Shown piece after piece: positions 46,262 through 55,151 of a stretch of DNA of 64,000 bases. The stretch spans positions 1 through 64,000 of the forward strand of contig NZ_BJYS01000022.1 of the NCBI RefSeq assembly GCF_007991635.1. Direction: 5' to 3'. The DNA comes from Adhaeribacter aerolatus (GTDB taxonomy: Bacteria; Bacteroidota; Bacteroidia; Cytophagales; Hymenobacteraceae). The position numbers and the translations under genes are program-made. Within the stretch, counting starts at the first letter, position 1; each line of letters starts with the position of its first letter. The notes under the pieces were generated by a model. It searched no databases. It was not told the origin of the DNA and saw only the letters and a program-made list of their open reading frames with translations.

Positions 46262-46732
46262 CTAGGGTTCCTGCCGGCGCATTTCCTGTTGCCGCATGGG
46301 CATGGCATCTATAATATTAAAGATAGTGCCGGGTTTAATTACTTCCTGGGCCCGGTATTTTTCGGTGCCGTCCTTGCCCACCAATATTACCGTAAACTGG
46401 TCCGGCTTTATATTATATTGTTCGCGTAAAATCTCGGGGCCGGGCAGCTTTACTGTTTTTGAACTACTGGTATTTACCTGGTTGCCCAGCACGCCCAGCA
46501 CCACCAAATCGCGGGCAGTTAATTCCTGGTTGGCTTGCAATAATAATTCCTGCTGCCGTTGCCAGCGGGCATCGGCCGCCGTGGCGGCAAAAACCAGTAC
46601 CACCCGCTTTTGCGATTTAGCCGTGGGCATAAGTGAGTGCATCATGGGTTTGGTTTGTGCCTGTAATTTTAGCGGTGGTAAACCTAAAAATAATATTACG
46701 ACAGCACCGATAATAAAAGCTATATTTTTCAC
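46262..46732 (-). CDS. DUF4174 domain protein
   Basis: A 156-aa exported protein with an N-terminal hydrophobic segment (AFIIGAVVILFLGLPPL). The mature part has the thioredoxin-like DUF4174 pattern: KRVVLVFAATAADARWQRQQ, then LTARDLVVLGVLGNQV, and FTVILVGKDGTEKYRAQEVI, but no CxxC. Function unknown. It starts two bases after the stop of the upstream membrane-protein gene, so the two are translationally linked. Confidence 0.85.
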   Translation of the reverse strand: MKNIAFIIGAVVILFLGLPPLKLQAQTKPMMHSLMPTAKSQKRVVLVFAATAADARWQRQQELLLQANQELTARDLVVLGVLGNQVNTSSSKTVKLPGPEILREQYNIKPDQFTVILVGKDGTEKYRAQEVIKPGTIFNIIDAMPMRQQEMRRQEP

Positions 46733-46734
46733 AG

Positions 46735-47343
46735 TTACAAATTAAAATACCGGGTAAACTTTTCCGGGTTACCGGCAAATCCCAGGGGAGCCTGCCAGAC
46801 CACCCGCCTTTCTCTATTCTCGCGAACTTCGTGCCGAATTATAAAAGCCAACCACAAAAGGAAAATAAAAAGGTAAGGCAGTAAAATATTAATGTATATA
46901 AACTTACGATGGGTGGTATGCCGGTGCTCACCCGATAAAAAATACCCTCCTAAAATTAACAAAGAAATAAACAGCAACGGCCCCGTCAGCAACACCATCA
47001 GGTAAGTGCCCCACCAGTCTTCGTACACAAACACTAGCGTCATGCACGAGAGCGCTACGCTTAAACTACTGAAAGCGCCCAAAAAGGCTAGTTTAACGTG
47101 CGCAAACACAAATACAAACGACAAACCGGTTTGCAGCAAAAACAAAAAAGCCAGAAAACTCATGGCCACTACAAACACCACTTGCTCGCCGGGCAGGTGC
47201 GTAAATTTTAACAGTAAGCCCACCAGCACCAGCATCCCGGTCAGGAACAGAGCCGACCTGAAAGCATCCAGGAATAATGCCAGTTTTGTATTGATGGCGG
47301 ATTTAAAGCTTTGCTTATCCGGCGCCAGAACAAGTTGTTTCAT
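46735..47343 (-). CDS. Conserved membrane protein of unknown function
   Basis: About 202 aa from the ATG at 47343 (MKQLVLAPDKQSF); the frame opens slightly earlier at 47361. About six membrane helices follow: ALFLTGMLVLVGLLLKF, VVFVVAMSFLAFLFLL, the pair around LSFVFVFAHVKLAFLGAF, YLMVLLTGPLLFISLLIL and YINILLPYLFIFLLWLAFII, with a basic C-terminal tail. I do not recognise a family. It is divergent from mfd and runs into the DUF4174 gene. Confidence 0.75.
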   Translation of the reverse strand: MKQLVLAPDKQSFKSAINTKLALFLDAFRSALFLTGMLVLVGLLLKFTHLPGEQVVFVVAMSFLAFLFLLQTGLSFVFVFAHVKLAFLGAFSSLSVALSCMTLVFVYEDWWGTYLMVLLTGPLLFISLLILGGYFLSGEHRHTTHRKFIYINILLPYLFIFLLWLAFIIRHEVRENRERRVVWQAPLGFAGNPEKFTRYFNL

Positions 47344-47486
47344 CGGGTTGGGGCTGCCCACCAGCTGGTAAAAGTTTTTACATAGATTAATTTACATAAT
47401 AAACTGCTGTTTTGTACGTAATAAACCCGATAATGATTTTACCCCATAACCCGCAGGCAAAGTAAGTAGTAAAGCACAAAAAGCTT

Positions 47487-47494
47487 TATCTTTG
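47487..47494 (+). promoter_or_regulatory. Possible -7 box of mfd
   Basis: TATCTTTG at 47487-47494 fits TAnnTTTG, 28 bp before the TTG start codon of mfd. The -33 element is not clear by eye. Confidence 0.5.
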
Positions 47495-47521
47495 CATTTT
47501 ATTTAGCGAACGCCAATACCC

Positions 47522-50500
47522 TTGAAAATTAAAGATTTCCTGGAGCTTTACCGCCGCGACGCCCTGGTAAATACCGTGGCCGAACGGTTAAAATCCGCTC
47601 CTGCTTTTCATATCCAACTGAAAGGTTTGGTGGGCAGCCTCGATGCTGTTTTAACGGCGGCCGTAGCCGGCCTGCTCGACGAGACCCACCACCTGGTAGT
47701 ACTCCACGACAAAGAAGAAGCCGCTTATTTCCATTCGGATTTACAGAACTTGTTCGATGGCGAAAAGGACACTTTGCTGTTTCCGTCGTCGTACAAGCGC
47801 CCTTATTCTTTCGACGAGACCGAGAACGCAAATATTCTGATGCGGGCCGAGGTGCTGAATTTGCTGAACAGCAAAACCGGCAACGGCCTGGTAATCGTAA
47901 CCTACCCCGAAGCCCTCACCGAGAAAGTAATAAATAAAAAATCGCTCGTTGCCAATACCTTTGGGGCCAAAGTGGGCGAAAAACTCGACACCAATTTTCT
48001 GAACGAGGTTTTAACCGAGTATGACTTCGAACGGACTGATTTTGTGTACGAGCCCGGCCAGTTTGCTATCCGGGGTGGCATTGTCGATATTTTTTCTTAC
48101 GCCAACGATCTGCCTTACCGCATCGAATTATTCGGCGACGAAATAGAAAGTATCCGGACGTTTAACCCGCACACGCAGCTTTCCGTGGAAACCAAAACGC
48201 AGGTTTCGATTGTGCCCAACGTGCAAACCAAGCTGTTGCAGGAAACCCGCGAACCGTTCCTGGAATTTATTCCGGCTAATACCAAAATCTGGTTTAAAGA
48301 TGCGCGGCAGGCCTTTGATGTTATCGACGAATCATTCGATAAAGCCGTACAGGCCTTTGAATATTTATTGCTGACCAGTGGCGGCACCCAGGTAGTTTCC
48401 AAGCCCGAAGATTTATTCGAAAATGCCAAATCGGTTAAGAAGCTGCTCGATAATTTTGTAACGGTGGAGTTTGGCAAGCGCTTTCATTTTAAAACCCCGG
48501 AAATAATTCAGTTTGAAGTAAAGCCGCAGCCTTCTTTTAACAAAGACTTTGGCTTGCTGGTCAGCAACCTCCACGAAAACCAGTCGCATAACCTCGTCAA
48601 TATTATTGCGGCCGATTCACCGCGCCAGATTGATCGCCTTACCACTATTTTCGATGAACTCGACCACGACGTAAAATTCCAGCATTTGGGTATTTCGCTG
48701 CGCGAAGGTTTTATCGACGAAAACGCCAAGGTAGCGTTGTACACCGATCACCAATTATTCGAGCGGTATTACAAATACAAAACCAAGGAAAAATTCTCAA
48801 AGAGCAAGGCCTTAACTTTAAAAGAACTGCGGGCCCTGCACCCCGGCGATTACGTCACGCACGTCGATTACGGCATCGGGCGATTTGCGGGCCTCGAAAA
48901 AGTAGATGTAGGCGGCCGCATGCAGGAAGCCATCCGCTTAGTTTACCGCGACGACGATTTACTGTACGTGAGTATCCACGCGCTGCACAAAATCAGCAAA
49001 TATACCGGCAAAGAAGGCACCCCGCCCACCATGAGCAAACTGGGTTCGCCGGAATGGGAAAACAAAAAATCGCGCGTAAAGAAAAAGGTTAAAGATATTG
49101 CCGAGGAGCTGATTAAACTTTACGCCAAGCGCAAAAGTGCGCCCGGCTACGCCTACACCCGCGACGGCTTTTTGCAGGCCGAACTGGAATCGTCGTTTAT
49201 TTACGAAGACACTCCCGACCAGGGCAAAGCCACCGAAGACGTAAAAGCCGACATGGAGCAACCGCACCCCATGGACCGCCTGGTGTGCGGCGACGTGGGT
49301 TTTGGTAAAACCGAAGTAGCCATCCGGGCCGCGTTTAAAGCTGCCTGCGACGGCAAGCAGGTAGCCGTACTGGTGCCCACTACCATCCTGGCCATGCAGC
49401 ACTACAAAACCTTCCGTGATCGCCTCGAAAAATTTCCGGTGAATGTAGAATTTATCAACCGCTTTAAAACGGCCAAGGATATAAAAGAAACCCTACAGCG
49501 CGTAGCCGAAGGCAAAACCGATATATTAATTGGCACACACCGCATCGTGAGCAAAGACGTCAAGTTTAAAGACTTGGGTTTGATGATTATTGATGAGGAG
49601 CAGAAATTTGGCGTTAAAACCAAAGAGCGATTGAAAGAAATGCGTGTCAACGTCGATTCGCTCACGCTTACGGCTACGCCTATTCCGCGTACGCTGCACT
49701 TCTCGATGATGGGTGCCCGCGATTTATCGGTAATTGCCACGCCACCGCCCAACCGCCAACCCGTACAAACGGAGCTGCACGTTTTTGACCAGAGTATTAT
49801 CCGGGATGCGGTAATGCAGGAACTGAAGCGCGGCGGCCAGGTATTTTTTGTGCACAATCGGGTGAGCGACATTGAAGAAATGGCCAACCTCATTTTAAAA
49901 CTGGTACCCGACGCCCGCGTTACCTACGCTCACGGCCAGATGGACGGCGAAAAGCTGGAAAAGCGCATGATGAAATTTGTGGAAGGCGAATACGATGTGC
50001 TAGTATCCACCAATATTATTGAATCGGGTTTGGATATTCCGAATGCCAATACCATTATTATTAACCGGGCGCATATGTTTGGCCTCTCCGATTTGCACCA
50101 GATGCGGGGCCGCGTAGGCCGCTCGAATAAAAAAGCTTATTGCCTGCTGCTGACGCCGCCGGTATCGGGTTTGCCATCGGATGCCCGCAAGCGCCTGAGT
50201 ACTTTAGAAGAGTTCTCGGATTTGGGCGATGGCTTTAAAGTGGCCATGCGGGATTTAGATATTAGAGGTGCCGGTAATTTATTGGGCGGTGAGCAAAGCG
50301 GCTTTATCAATGACCTCGGTTTTGAAATGTACCACCAAATATTAGATGATGCGGTGAAGGAACTGAAAGAAACCGAATTCCGCGATTTATTCCTGAAAGG
50401 CCCTGACTTAAAAGATTTGGTAGACCAGGTGCGCGAATGTTCCATCGAGACCGATATGGAAATATTAATTCCGGATACCTACGTGAGCAATATTTCGGAA

Positions 50501-50881
50501 CGTTTAAACCTGTACAGCAAACTCGACAGTGTAAAGGACAAAGAAAGCTTAGAGAAAATCCAGAGCAGCATTACCGATAGGTTCGGACCTTTGCCACCGG
50601 AAGTGGTGCAATTGATTGATATTGTAAAACTCCGCTGGGAAGCTCAGAAGTTAGGATTCGAAAAACTATCGATAAAGAAGGAAATTATGCGGGGCTATTT
50701 GCCGGCCGAAAACAACGACCGGTATTTCCAGGGCGAAACCTTTGGCAAAATATTAAAATACGTGCAACAGCATTCCCGCACTTCGCGCCTGAAAGAAAGC
50801 AAAGACAAGCTACAGGTAATATTCGATAATGTTAATTCGGTAGAGAAAGCCAAAGCCATTTTTGAAGCGATGCTGCATTAA
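47522..50881 (+). CDS. mfd: Transcription-repair coupling factor Mfd
   Basis: A 1119-aa Mfd ATP-dependent translocase, which removes stalled RNA polymerase and recruits UvrA. UvrB-like N-domain: RPYSFDETENANILMRAEVL and the GGIVDIFSYAND turn. RNA-polymerase-interacting (RID) domain: LHPGDYVTHVDYGIGRFAGL, YVSIHALHKISKY. Motor: Walker A GDVGFGKTEVAIRAAFKA near residue 591, IIDEEQKFGVK, TATPIPRTLHFSMMGARDL, then the GRVGRS motif and C-terminal D7. The initiation codon is TTG (47522, TTG AAA ATT AAA GAT); no in-frame ATG lies nearby upstream. Length is normal for the family. Confidence 0.97.
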   Translation: MKIKDFLELYRRDALVNTVAERLKSAPAFHIQLKGLVGSLDAVLTAAVAGLLDETHHLVVLHDKEEAAYFHSDLQNLFDGEKDTLLFPSSYKRPYSFDETENANILMRAEVLNLLNSKTGNGLVIVTYPEALTEKVINKKSLVANTFGAKVGEKLDTNFLNEVLTEYDFERTDFVYEPGQFAIRGGIVDIFSYANDLPYRIELFGDEIESIRTFNPHTQLSVETKTQVSIVPNVQTKLLQETREPFLEFIPANTKIWFKDARQAFDVIDESFDKAVQAFEYLLLTSGGTQVVSKPEDLFENAKSVKKLLDNFVTVEFGKRFHFKTPEIIQFEVKPQPSFNKDFGLLVSNLHENQSHNLVNIIAADSPRQIDRLTTIFDELDHDVKFQHLGISLREGFIDENAKVALYTDHQLFERYYKYKTKEKFSKSKALTLKELRALHPGDYVTHVDYGIGRFAGLEKVDVGGRMQEAIRLVYRDDDLLYVSIHALHKISKYTGKEGTPPTMSKLGSPEWENKKSRVKKKVKDIAEELIKLYAKRKSAPGYAYTRDGFLQAELESSFIYEDTPDQGKATEDVKADMEQPHPMDRLVCGDVGFGKTEVAIRAAFKAACDGKQVAVLVPTTILAMQHYKTFRDRLEKFPVNVEFINRFKTAKDIKETLQRVAEGKTDILIGTHRIVSKDVKFKDLGLMIIDEEQKFGVKTKERLKEMRVNVDSLTLTATPIPRTLHFSMMGARDLSVIATPPPNRQPVQTELHVFDQSIIRDAVMQELKRGGQVFFVHNRVSDIEEMANLILKLVPDARVTYAHGQMDGEKLEKRMMKFVEGEYDVLVSTNIIESGLDIPNANTIIINRAHMFGLSDLHQMRGRVGRSNKKAYCLLLTPPVSGLPSDARKRLSTLEEFSDLGDGFKVAMRDLDIRGAGNLLGGEQSGFINDLGFEMYHQILDDAVKELKETEFRDLFLKGPDLKDLVDQVRECSIETDMEILIPDTYVSNISERLNLYSKLDSVKDKESLEKIQSSITDRFGPLPPEVVQLIDIVKLRWEAQKLGFEKLSIKKEIMRGYLPAENNDRYFQGETFGKILKYVQQHSRTSRLKESKDKLQVIFDNVNSVEKAKAIFEAMLH

Positions 50882-51058
50882 CTTTATGGCGTTAACTGAA
50901 CGAAACAAAAGATAGAAGAAATATTAAAATAAGAGCTTATCGAATCCGTTTTCCGGGAAAATGCGTTAGTCTGAGGCTGAACTGTTTTCCGGCGAATGGC
51001 TCCGGTGGCCTAATAAAATCAAGAAGAACTTACTGGTGGGTAAAACAGGGAAATACCT

Positions 51059-51448
51059 TTAGGAACGCAGCCAAGTTTTGGCTTCTTCTATATTATAAAA
51101 AACCCGCACAAAGCTCTCTTTGGTGTGGTTCAGGACTTTGTCGGTCGATAACTGGCTAAAAGTACTGGGCGAATATACCCAGGCAAAACACTTTATTCCG
51201 GCGTTGCTCAGGCGCGGAAACCACTCGGTCCCTACCCACGCGGCTGCGCCCGACCAGATGCCTTCTACGTGGGTATTATCGTTTAAAACTTTGTGGCAGG
51301 ATTCATCAATTAAAGCCTGTAATATTTGTTCGCAACCTTCTTTCACCGATTTCACCGTCTGGAAACCGATCCAATTAGCATAAACCCAATTTTCTTCTGC
51401 GTTGTAACTAATCTGTATAAAAGATTCACTAAATAAAAGTACTGGCAT
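51059..51448 (-). CDS. Small conserved protein, tandem paralogue 1
   Basis: A 129-aa soluble protein similar throughout to the gene at 51575-51967. Shared segments include NWIGFQTVKSVKEGCEQIL, KVLNDNTHVEGIWSGAA, WFPRLSNAGIKCFAWVYSP, STFSQLST and the C-terminal IEEAKTWL. The pattern resembles small STAS/SpoIIAA-like proteins, but the serine phospho-site typical of anti-sigma antagonists is not obvious. Function unknown. It is on the minus strand, 127 bp downstream of its paralogue. Confidence 0.78.
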   Translation of the reverse strand: MPVLLFSESFIQISYNAEENWVYANWIGFQTVKSVKEGCEQILQALIDESCHKVLNDNTHVEGIWSGAAAWVGTEWFPRLSNAGIKCFAWVYSPSTFSQLSTDKVLNHTKESFVRVFYNIEEAKTWLRS

Positions 51449-51574
51449 TATAAATAAGTTTGTTTCGCATACGTAAACAACGCAGTTACGTTCCGGATTA
51501 TCCGTTTTTATACTTAATTATATTTCTGAACATCCAGATAAAACCAGCCAGATAAAACGCCCACACGCAATTGT

Positions 51575-51967
51575 TTATCTCGTCCGGAGCCAGATGCGGG
51601 CTTCCTCTAAATCATAAAAGGTTTTGATATAATCCGGCTCCATTAAGCTCAGCGTTTTATTTGTAGATAATTGGCTTAGTTTGCTGGGCGAATACACCCA
51701 AGCAAACCATTCTAAGCCAGCGTCGCGCATCCGCGGAAACCAGTTGTCGGCGCCCCAGCGGGCTGCTCCCGACCAAATACCGTCTACCAACGAATTATCG
51801 TTCAGTACTTTGCTGCACTTGTATTCTTTTAAGTATGTCAGTATTTTTTCGCAGCCGGCCATTACCGAAGTAGTTGTCTGAAATCCTAACCAGTTTACAT
51901 ACAGCCACGCTTCTTGCTGGTCGTAATAAATTTGAATATTGTTTTCTGCAAAAATGAGATATTCCAT
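51575..51967 (-). CDS. Small conserved protein, tandem paralogue 2
   Basis: A 130-aa paralogue of the preceding entry: NWLGFQTTTSVMAGCEKIL, KVLNDNSLVDGIWSGAA, WFPRMRDAGLEWFAWVYSP, SKLSQLST, LEEARIWLRTR. The two are roughly half identical, so the duplication is old. The strict retention of VLNDN, GIWSGAA and FAWVYSP points to a shared ligand or partner. A STAS-like fold is an inference. Confidence 0.78.
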   Translation of the reverse strand: MEYLIFAENNIQIYYDQQEAWLYVNWLGFQTTTSVMAGCEKILTYLKEYKCSKVLNDNSLVDGIWSGAARWGADNWFPRMRDAGLEWFAWVYSPSKLSQLSTNKTLSLMEPDYIKTFYDLEEARIWLRTR

Positions 51968-52170
51968 AACGCTTCAGACTGTCGATAAAAGGGCTACTTC
52001 GGCTGGTAACCAGTTCCTGCACTCGGCCAAGGTGCAATTACTGCGGCCGGAAATAAAATAAAACCAGCGTCAGCGGGTTTATGCCAAATAGTTTTATCTG
52101 CTTAGCATTCAAAGTAATTAAACCCCTTTTTATCCCTACGTATAACCAAAAAGAAAAATTAAGCTGACTA

Positions 52171-52710
52171 ATGAAAAAAGCATTAAAAGTAATAGGTGTC
52201 GTGCTGGCAATATTACTGCTGGCCGGGGTGGCTGCTTTGCTGCTAATCCCGCGCGAAAAAATAATAGCTTACGTGACGCCGGAAGTTAAATACGTAACCG
52301 TTACCAACGCCGTCATTAACGATTCTACGGCCTTTATGGATGTAGAACTGCACGTTACCTCCCGTATTCTGCCGGTTTTTGTAGATAGCCTGGCTTACAA
52401 CTTTTTATTGTATAATCAGAGTTTAGCGAAGGGCCACCAGAAATTTACCCCCGCATCTAAAAGTGGCAACCTGCAGCGGCTTATTGTTCCGGTTACGGTG
52501 GCGCATGGAAAAGCCCGGGAACTGGTTAAGCGCCAGGTGGCCGAAGGGGAAAAGTTAGAAGCCCGCGTAGAAGCTTATTGCCGCTTCCCGTTCATTGGCA
52601 TTCGGCGGATAGATATAAACCGAAAAGTAGACATGACCATACCCGTACTGCCCGGCGCTGATATTATTTCAGGAATATCCAATTCCCCTTTAAATATACC
52701 CGTTAAATAG
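52171..52710 (+). CDS. LEA-2/WHy-like membrane-anchored protein
   Basis: A 179-aa protein with an N-terminal membrane anchor (VIGVVLAILLLAGVAALLLI) and a periplasmic LEA-2-type beta-sandwich: VTNAVINDSTAFMDVELHVT, YNFLLYNQSLAKGH, LQRLIVPVTVAH, RVEAYCRFPFIGIRRIDINR. LEA-2 (WHy) proteins are linked to stress protection or lipid handling; nothing more specific is visible. It is a single gene, convergent with the OmpA/PD40 gene. Confidence 0.82.
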   Translation: MKKALKVIGVVLAILLLAGVAALLLIPREKIIAYVTPEVKYVTVTNAVINDSTAFMDVELHVTSRILPVFVDSLAYNFLLYNQSLAKGHQKFTPASKSGNLQRLIVPVTVAHGKARELVKRQVAEGEKLEARVEAYCRFPFIGIRRIDINRKVDMTIPVLPGADIISGISNSPLNIPVK

Positions 52711-52744
52711 CGGGGCGGAGGGCTGGTACTGGCCTTTCAGAATT

Positions 52745-54052
52745 TTATTCAATCCTGATTTCTACCCGCCGGTTTCTCGCCCGGTTCTCGGCCGATTGAT
52801 TAGGCATCAGGGGCTGACTACTGCCAAACCCTTCTATCTTTATGAATGCTGCCGGCGAGTAAAATAATTTTAAATAATTAGCTACCGCCTGCGCTCTTTT
52901 CTCCGATAAAATTTTATTCTTGGTTTCAGTACCCGTATCATCCGCATGTCCCCGGATTATTACCGAACCGCTGGAATCCTTTAGTTGCGTTACAAGGTTC
53001 TGTATAGTTTTTTGGGCGGGCGCATTTAATTCGGCTGAATTTACTTCGAAGTAAACCAACATGGGCAGCATGGGTTTACTTACGCTGATCTCCGCTGCCC
53101 CTTTTGTTTCTGTTAATGGTTCGGCTGCTTGTGGAAGTTCCGCCGTAATATTGTCAGTAGGTTTAATATCGTCCAGCCTTATAAAATAAATATCGGTGTT
53201 GCCTTCCTGATTCTCCCGGGTAAAATAAGCCAGGCCGCTGGTTGCATCTAATGTAAAATAACCATCGAAGCCCGCCGTATTTACCGCTGCGCCCAGATTC
53301 ACCGGCTCCGACCAGTTGAGCCAGGTATTATCCAGCCGGCGGCTCATGAAGATATCGGCATCGCCTAAACCGCCGTGGCCATTGCTGGTAAAATACAAGG
53401 TTCTGCCATCGGGCGCCAGCACCGGCGCAATTTCAAAACCAGTGGTGTTAATATTCTTTTTTATTCGTTCGGGTGCCGACCATTCTTTCTCCCCGACCCG
53501 CCGGCAAATAAATATATCTTCCATTTGGGTAGTATCGGTTTGCGCAGATAAAAACAGAATACTGTCGTTGGCCTGGAAACAATTTAAAAAGCCACCTTCG
53601 GGCGTAAAATTTTGGATGGTAATAGCTTCGGGTTTAGACCACCCGGCACTGGTTCTGGTCGCCAACGATAAGCCGGGGGCCATGCGATTACGGGCCAGGT
53701 ATACATTATTTAACCAGTTTCCTTTTCCATCGGGGCTCAGGCTGCTAATGGCATTGTTGTAAATATTGTTCAGGGGCGCCCCCGGATTTTCCGGTGGTTG
53801 CCATTCATCTTCAATTTTTTGGCTAAACCAGATATCCTGCCCGGCCTTTTCGCCACCGGTGTTTTCAGGATGGCTGGTCCGGACAAAATACAAAGTTTTG
53901 CCATCGGGCGCTATTACGGGCATCAACTCATCGTATTCCGAATTAAGGTTGGGCACCGATAATGCTTTGCCCTGGGCCCAGGCTATTCCGGGTAAGCTGA
54001 AAAACAGCAAACCGGTGCATAAAAAGATTAACAAAACTCTAAAAATATTCAT
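52745..54052 (-). CDS. PD40-repeat OmpA-family protein (PorE-like)
   Basis: About 435 aa from the ATG at 54052 (MNIFRVLLIFLCTG), which starts a clean signal peptide ending near IAWAQG; the frame is open ten codons further. Four WD40-like PD40 beta-propeller units follow (DELMPVIAPDGKTLYFVRTS, APVLAPDGRTLYFTSNGHGG, GYFTLDATSGLAYFTR). The C-terminal OmpA domain (about 340-435) binds peptidoglycan: VYFEVNSAELNAPAQKTIQN, RGHADDTGTETKN, NRRVEIRIE. It follows porP/sprF on the same strand with 55 bp between. T9SS PorE-type proteins have this layout, so a role at the outer-membrane/peptidoglycan interface of that machine is likely. Confidence 0.88.
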   Translation of the reverse strand: MNIFRVLLIFLCTGLLFFSLPGIAWAQGKALSVPNLNSEYDELMPVIAPDGKTLYFVRTSHPENTGGEKAGQDIWFSQKIEDEWQPPENPGAPLNNIYNNAISSLSPDGKGNWLNNVYLARNRMAPGLSLATRTSAGWSKPEAITIQNFTPEGGFLNCFQANDSILFLSAQTDTTQMEDIFICRRVGEKEWSAPERIKKNINTTGFEIAPVLAPDGRTLYFTSNGHGGLGDADIFMSRRLDNTWLNWSEPVNLGAAVNTAGFDGYFTLDATSGLAYFTRENQEGNTDIYFIRLDDIKPTDNITAELPQAAEPLTETKGAAEISVSKPMLPMLVYFEVNSAELNAPAQKTIQNLVTQLKDSSGSVIIRGHADDTGTETKNKILSEKRAQAVANYLKLFYSPAAFIKIEGFGSSQPLMPNQSAENRARNRRVEIRIE

Positions 54053-54107
54053 CCTGCCCTTCCCCATCAGCCACTCCGGCATATTACTTTACTAACCGGT
54101 TCAAAAA

Positions 54108-55139
54108 CTACCAACGGTAATACATCGGTGATTTAATCCGGTAAGTATTGCCCATTACAAACCCAATCATGAGTTCGTGGCTGCCGTGGGTATAATTATT
54201 CAGGTTAGAAGTGGCCATTTCGTAGGCGTAACCCACATTTAGAACAGCATTTAAATTAAAACCGGCCAAAGCGGCCACCGCATTCTGGTGCCGGTACGAT
54301 ACGCCGCCCCACAACCGCCGCAGGTAGGATGCTTTCAGGTTAAAATCAACCGAAACCGGGCTGGGTTGTACGTATTTTACCAGCACCGAAGGCATTAAAG
54401 CTAATTCGCGGCCCAGCCGGATTTCGTAACCGCCCGATAAAAAATAATGATTCGAGAACCGTTGCTGTACCCCTTCGTTCATGCCGCTCAGGTCGAGTGC
54501 ATTCTGAAACAACTGGGCCACCGAGGCGCCTACAAAAAAATGACTGCCGTACAGAGTGGTGCCCAAACTAATCTCGGGCAGCAGGCGGGCATTTTCGTAC
54601 TGGCTAATAACCGGGTCGGCCTGCGGGCCAAAATCCAGCTCCGTAATATTCAGGCTGTAGCGGGTAAGGCCGGCGGTAATGCCCGTCGATAGTTTCATCC
54701 GGCGATTCATCACCGGCAAATGATACGCGTACGATACTGCCGCACTCAGCCGTTTGTTCGGCCCCATCTTATCCGAAATGATCATGCCGCCCAAACCCTG
54801 GTGCGGTTTCAGAAATTTAAAATCGTTTTCTTCTTTGTAGCGCAGCTTGTTAATGATATTGCTTTTGCCCCGCGCCGGTAACGAAATAATAGAGCTGCTC
54901 CGATCGTCTTTGCGTAAAGGCCCGTGCACCGACAGGTAAAAAGAAGAAGGCGCTCCTGCCAATCCCGACCATTGGTTGCGGTAGCTCATTTTTAAATCGG
55001 TATAATTTTCGATGCCCGCCAAAGCCGGATTTACCAGGTAGCCGTTGAGCATATATTGGCTGTACTGCGGCTTTTGTTGGGCCCAGGTTACCGGAACGAA
55101 GCTTAAAGAAATTAAAAACAGTAAGTAAAGCTTTTTCAC
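54108..55139 (-). CDS. PorP/SprF family T9SS membrane protein
   Basis: A 343-aa outer-membrane beta-barrel of the PorP/SprF family. Signal peptide ending at TWAQQ, then the family's start PQYSQYMLNGYLVNPALAGI and SYRNQWSGLAGAPSSFYLSVHG. Later strands include GLGGMIISDKMGP and the typical C-terminus with an aromatic last strand. Family knowledge: PorP/SprF proteins attach or guide type B gliding-domain cargo proteins at the T9SS translocon. It sits 12 bp after the 1325-aa type B cargo gene, as expected for cognate pairs. Confidence 0.93.
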   Translation of the reverse strand: MKKLYLLFLISLSFVPVTWAQQKPQYSQYMLNGYLVNPALAGIENYTDLKMSYRNQWSGLAGAPSSFYLSVHGPLRKDDRSSSIISLPARGKSNIINKLRYKEENDFKFLKPHQGLGGMIISDKMGPNKRLSAAVSYAYHLPVMNRRMKLSTGITAGLTRYSLNITELDFGPQADPVISQYENARLLPEISLGTTLYGSHFFVGASVAQLFQNALDLSGMNEGVQQRFSNHYFLSGGYEIRLGRELALMPSVLVKYVQPSPVSVDFNLKASYLRRLWGGVSYRHQNAVAALAGFNLNAVLNVGYAYEMATSNLNNYTHGSHELMIGFVMGNTYRIKSPMYYRW

Positions 55140-55151
55140 AACCGCTCCTCC

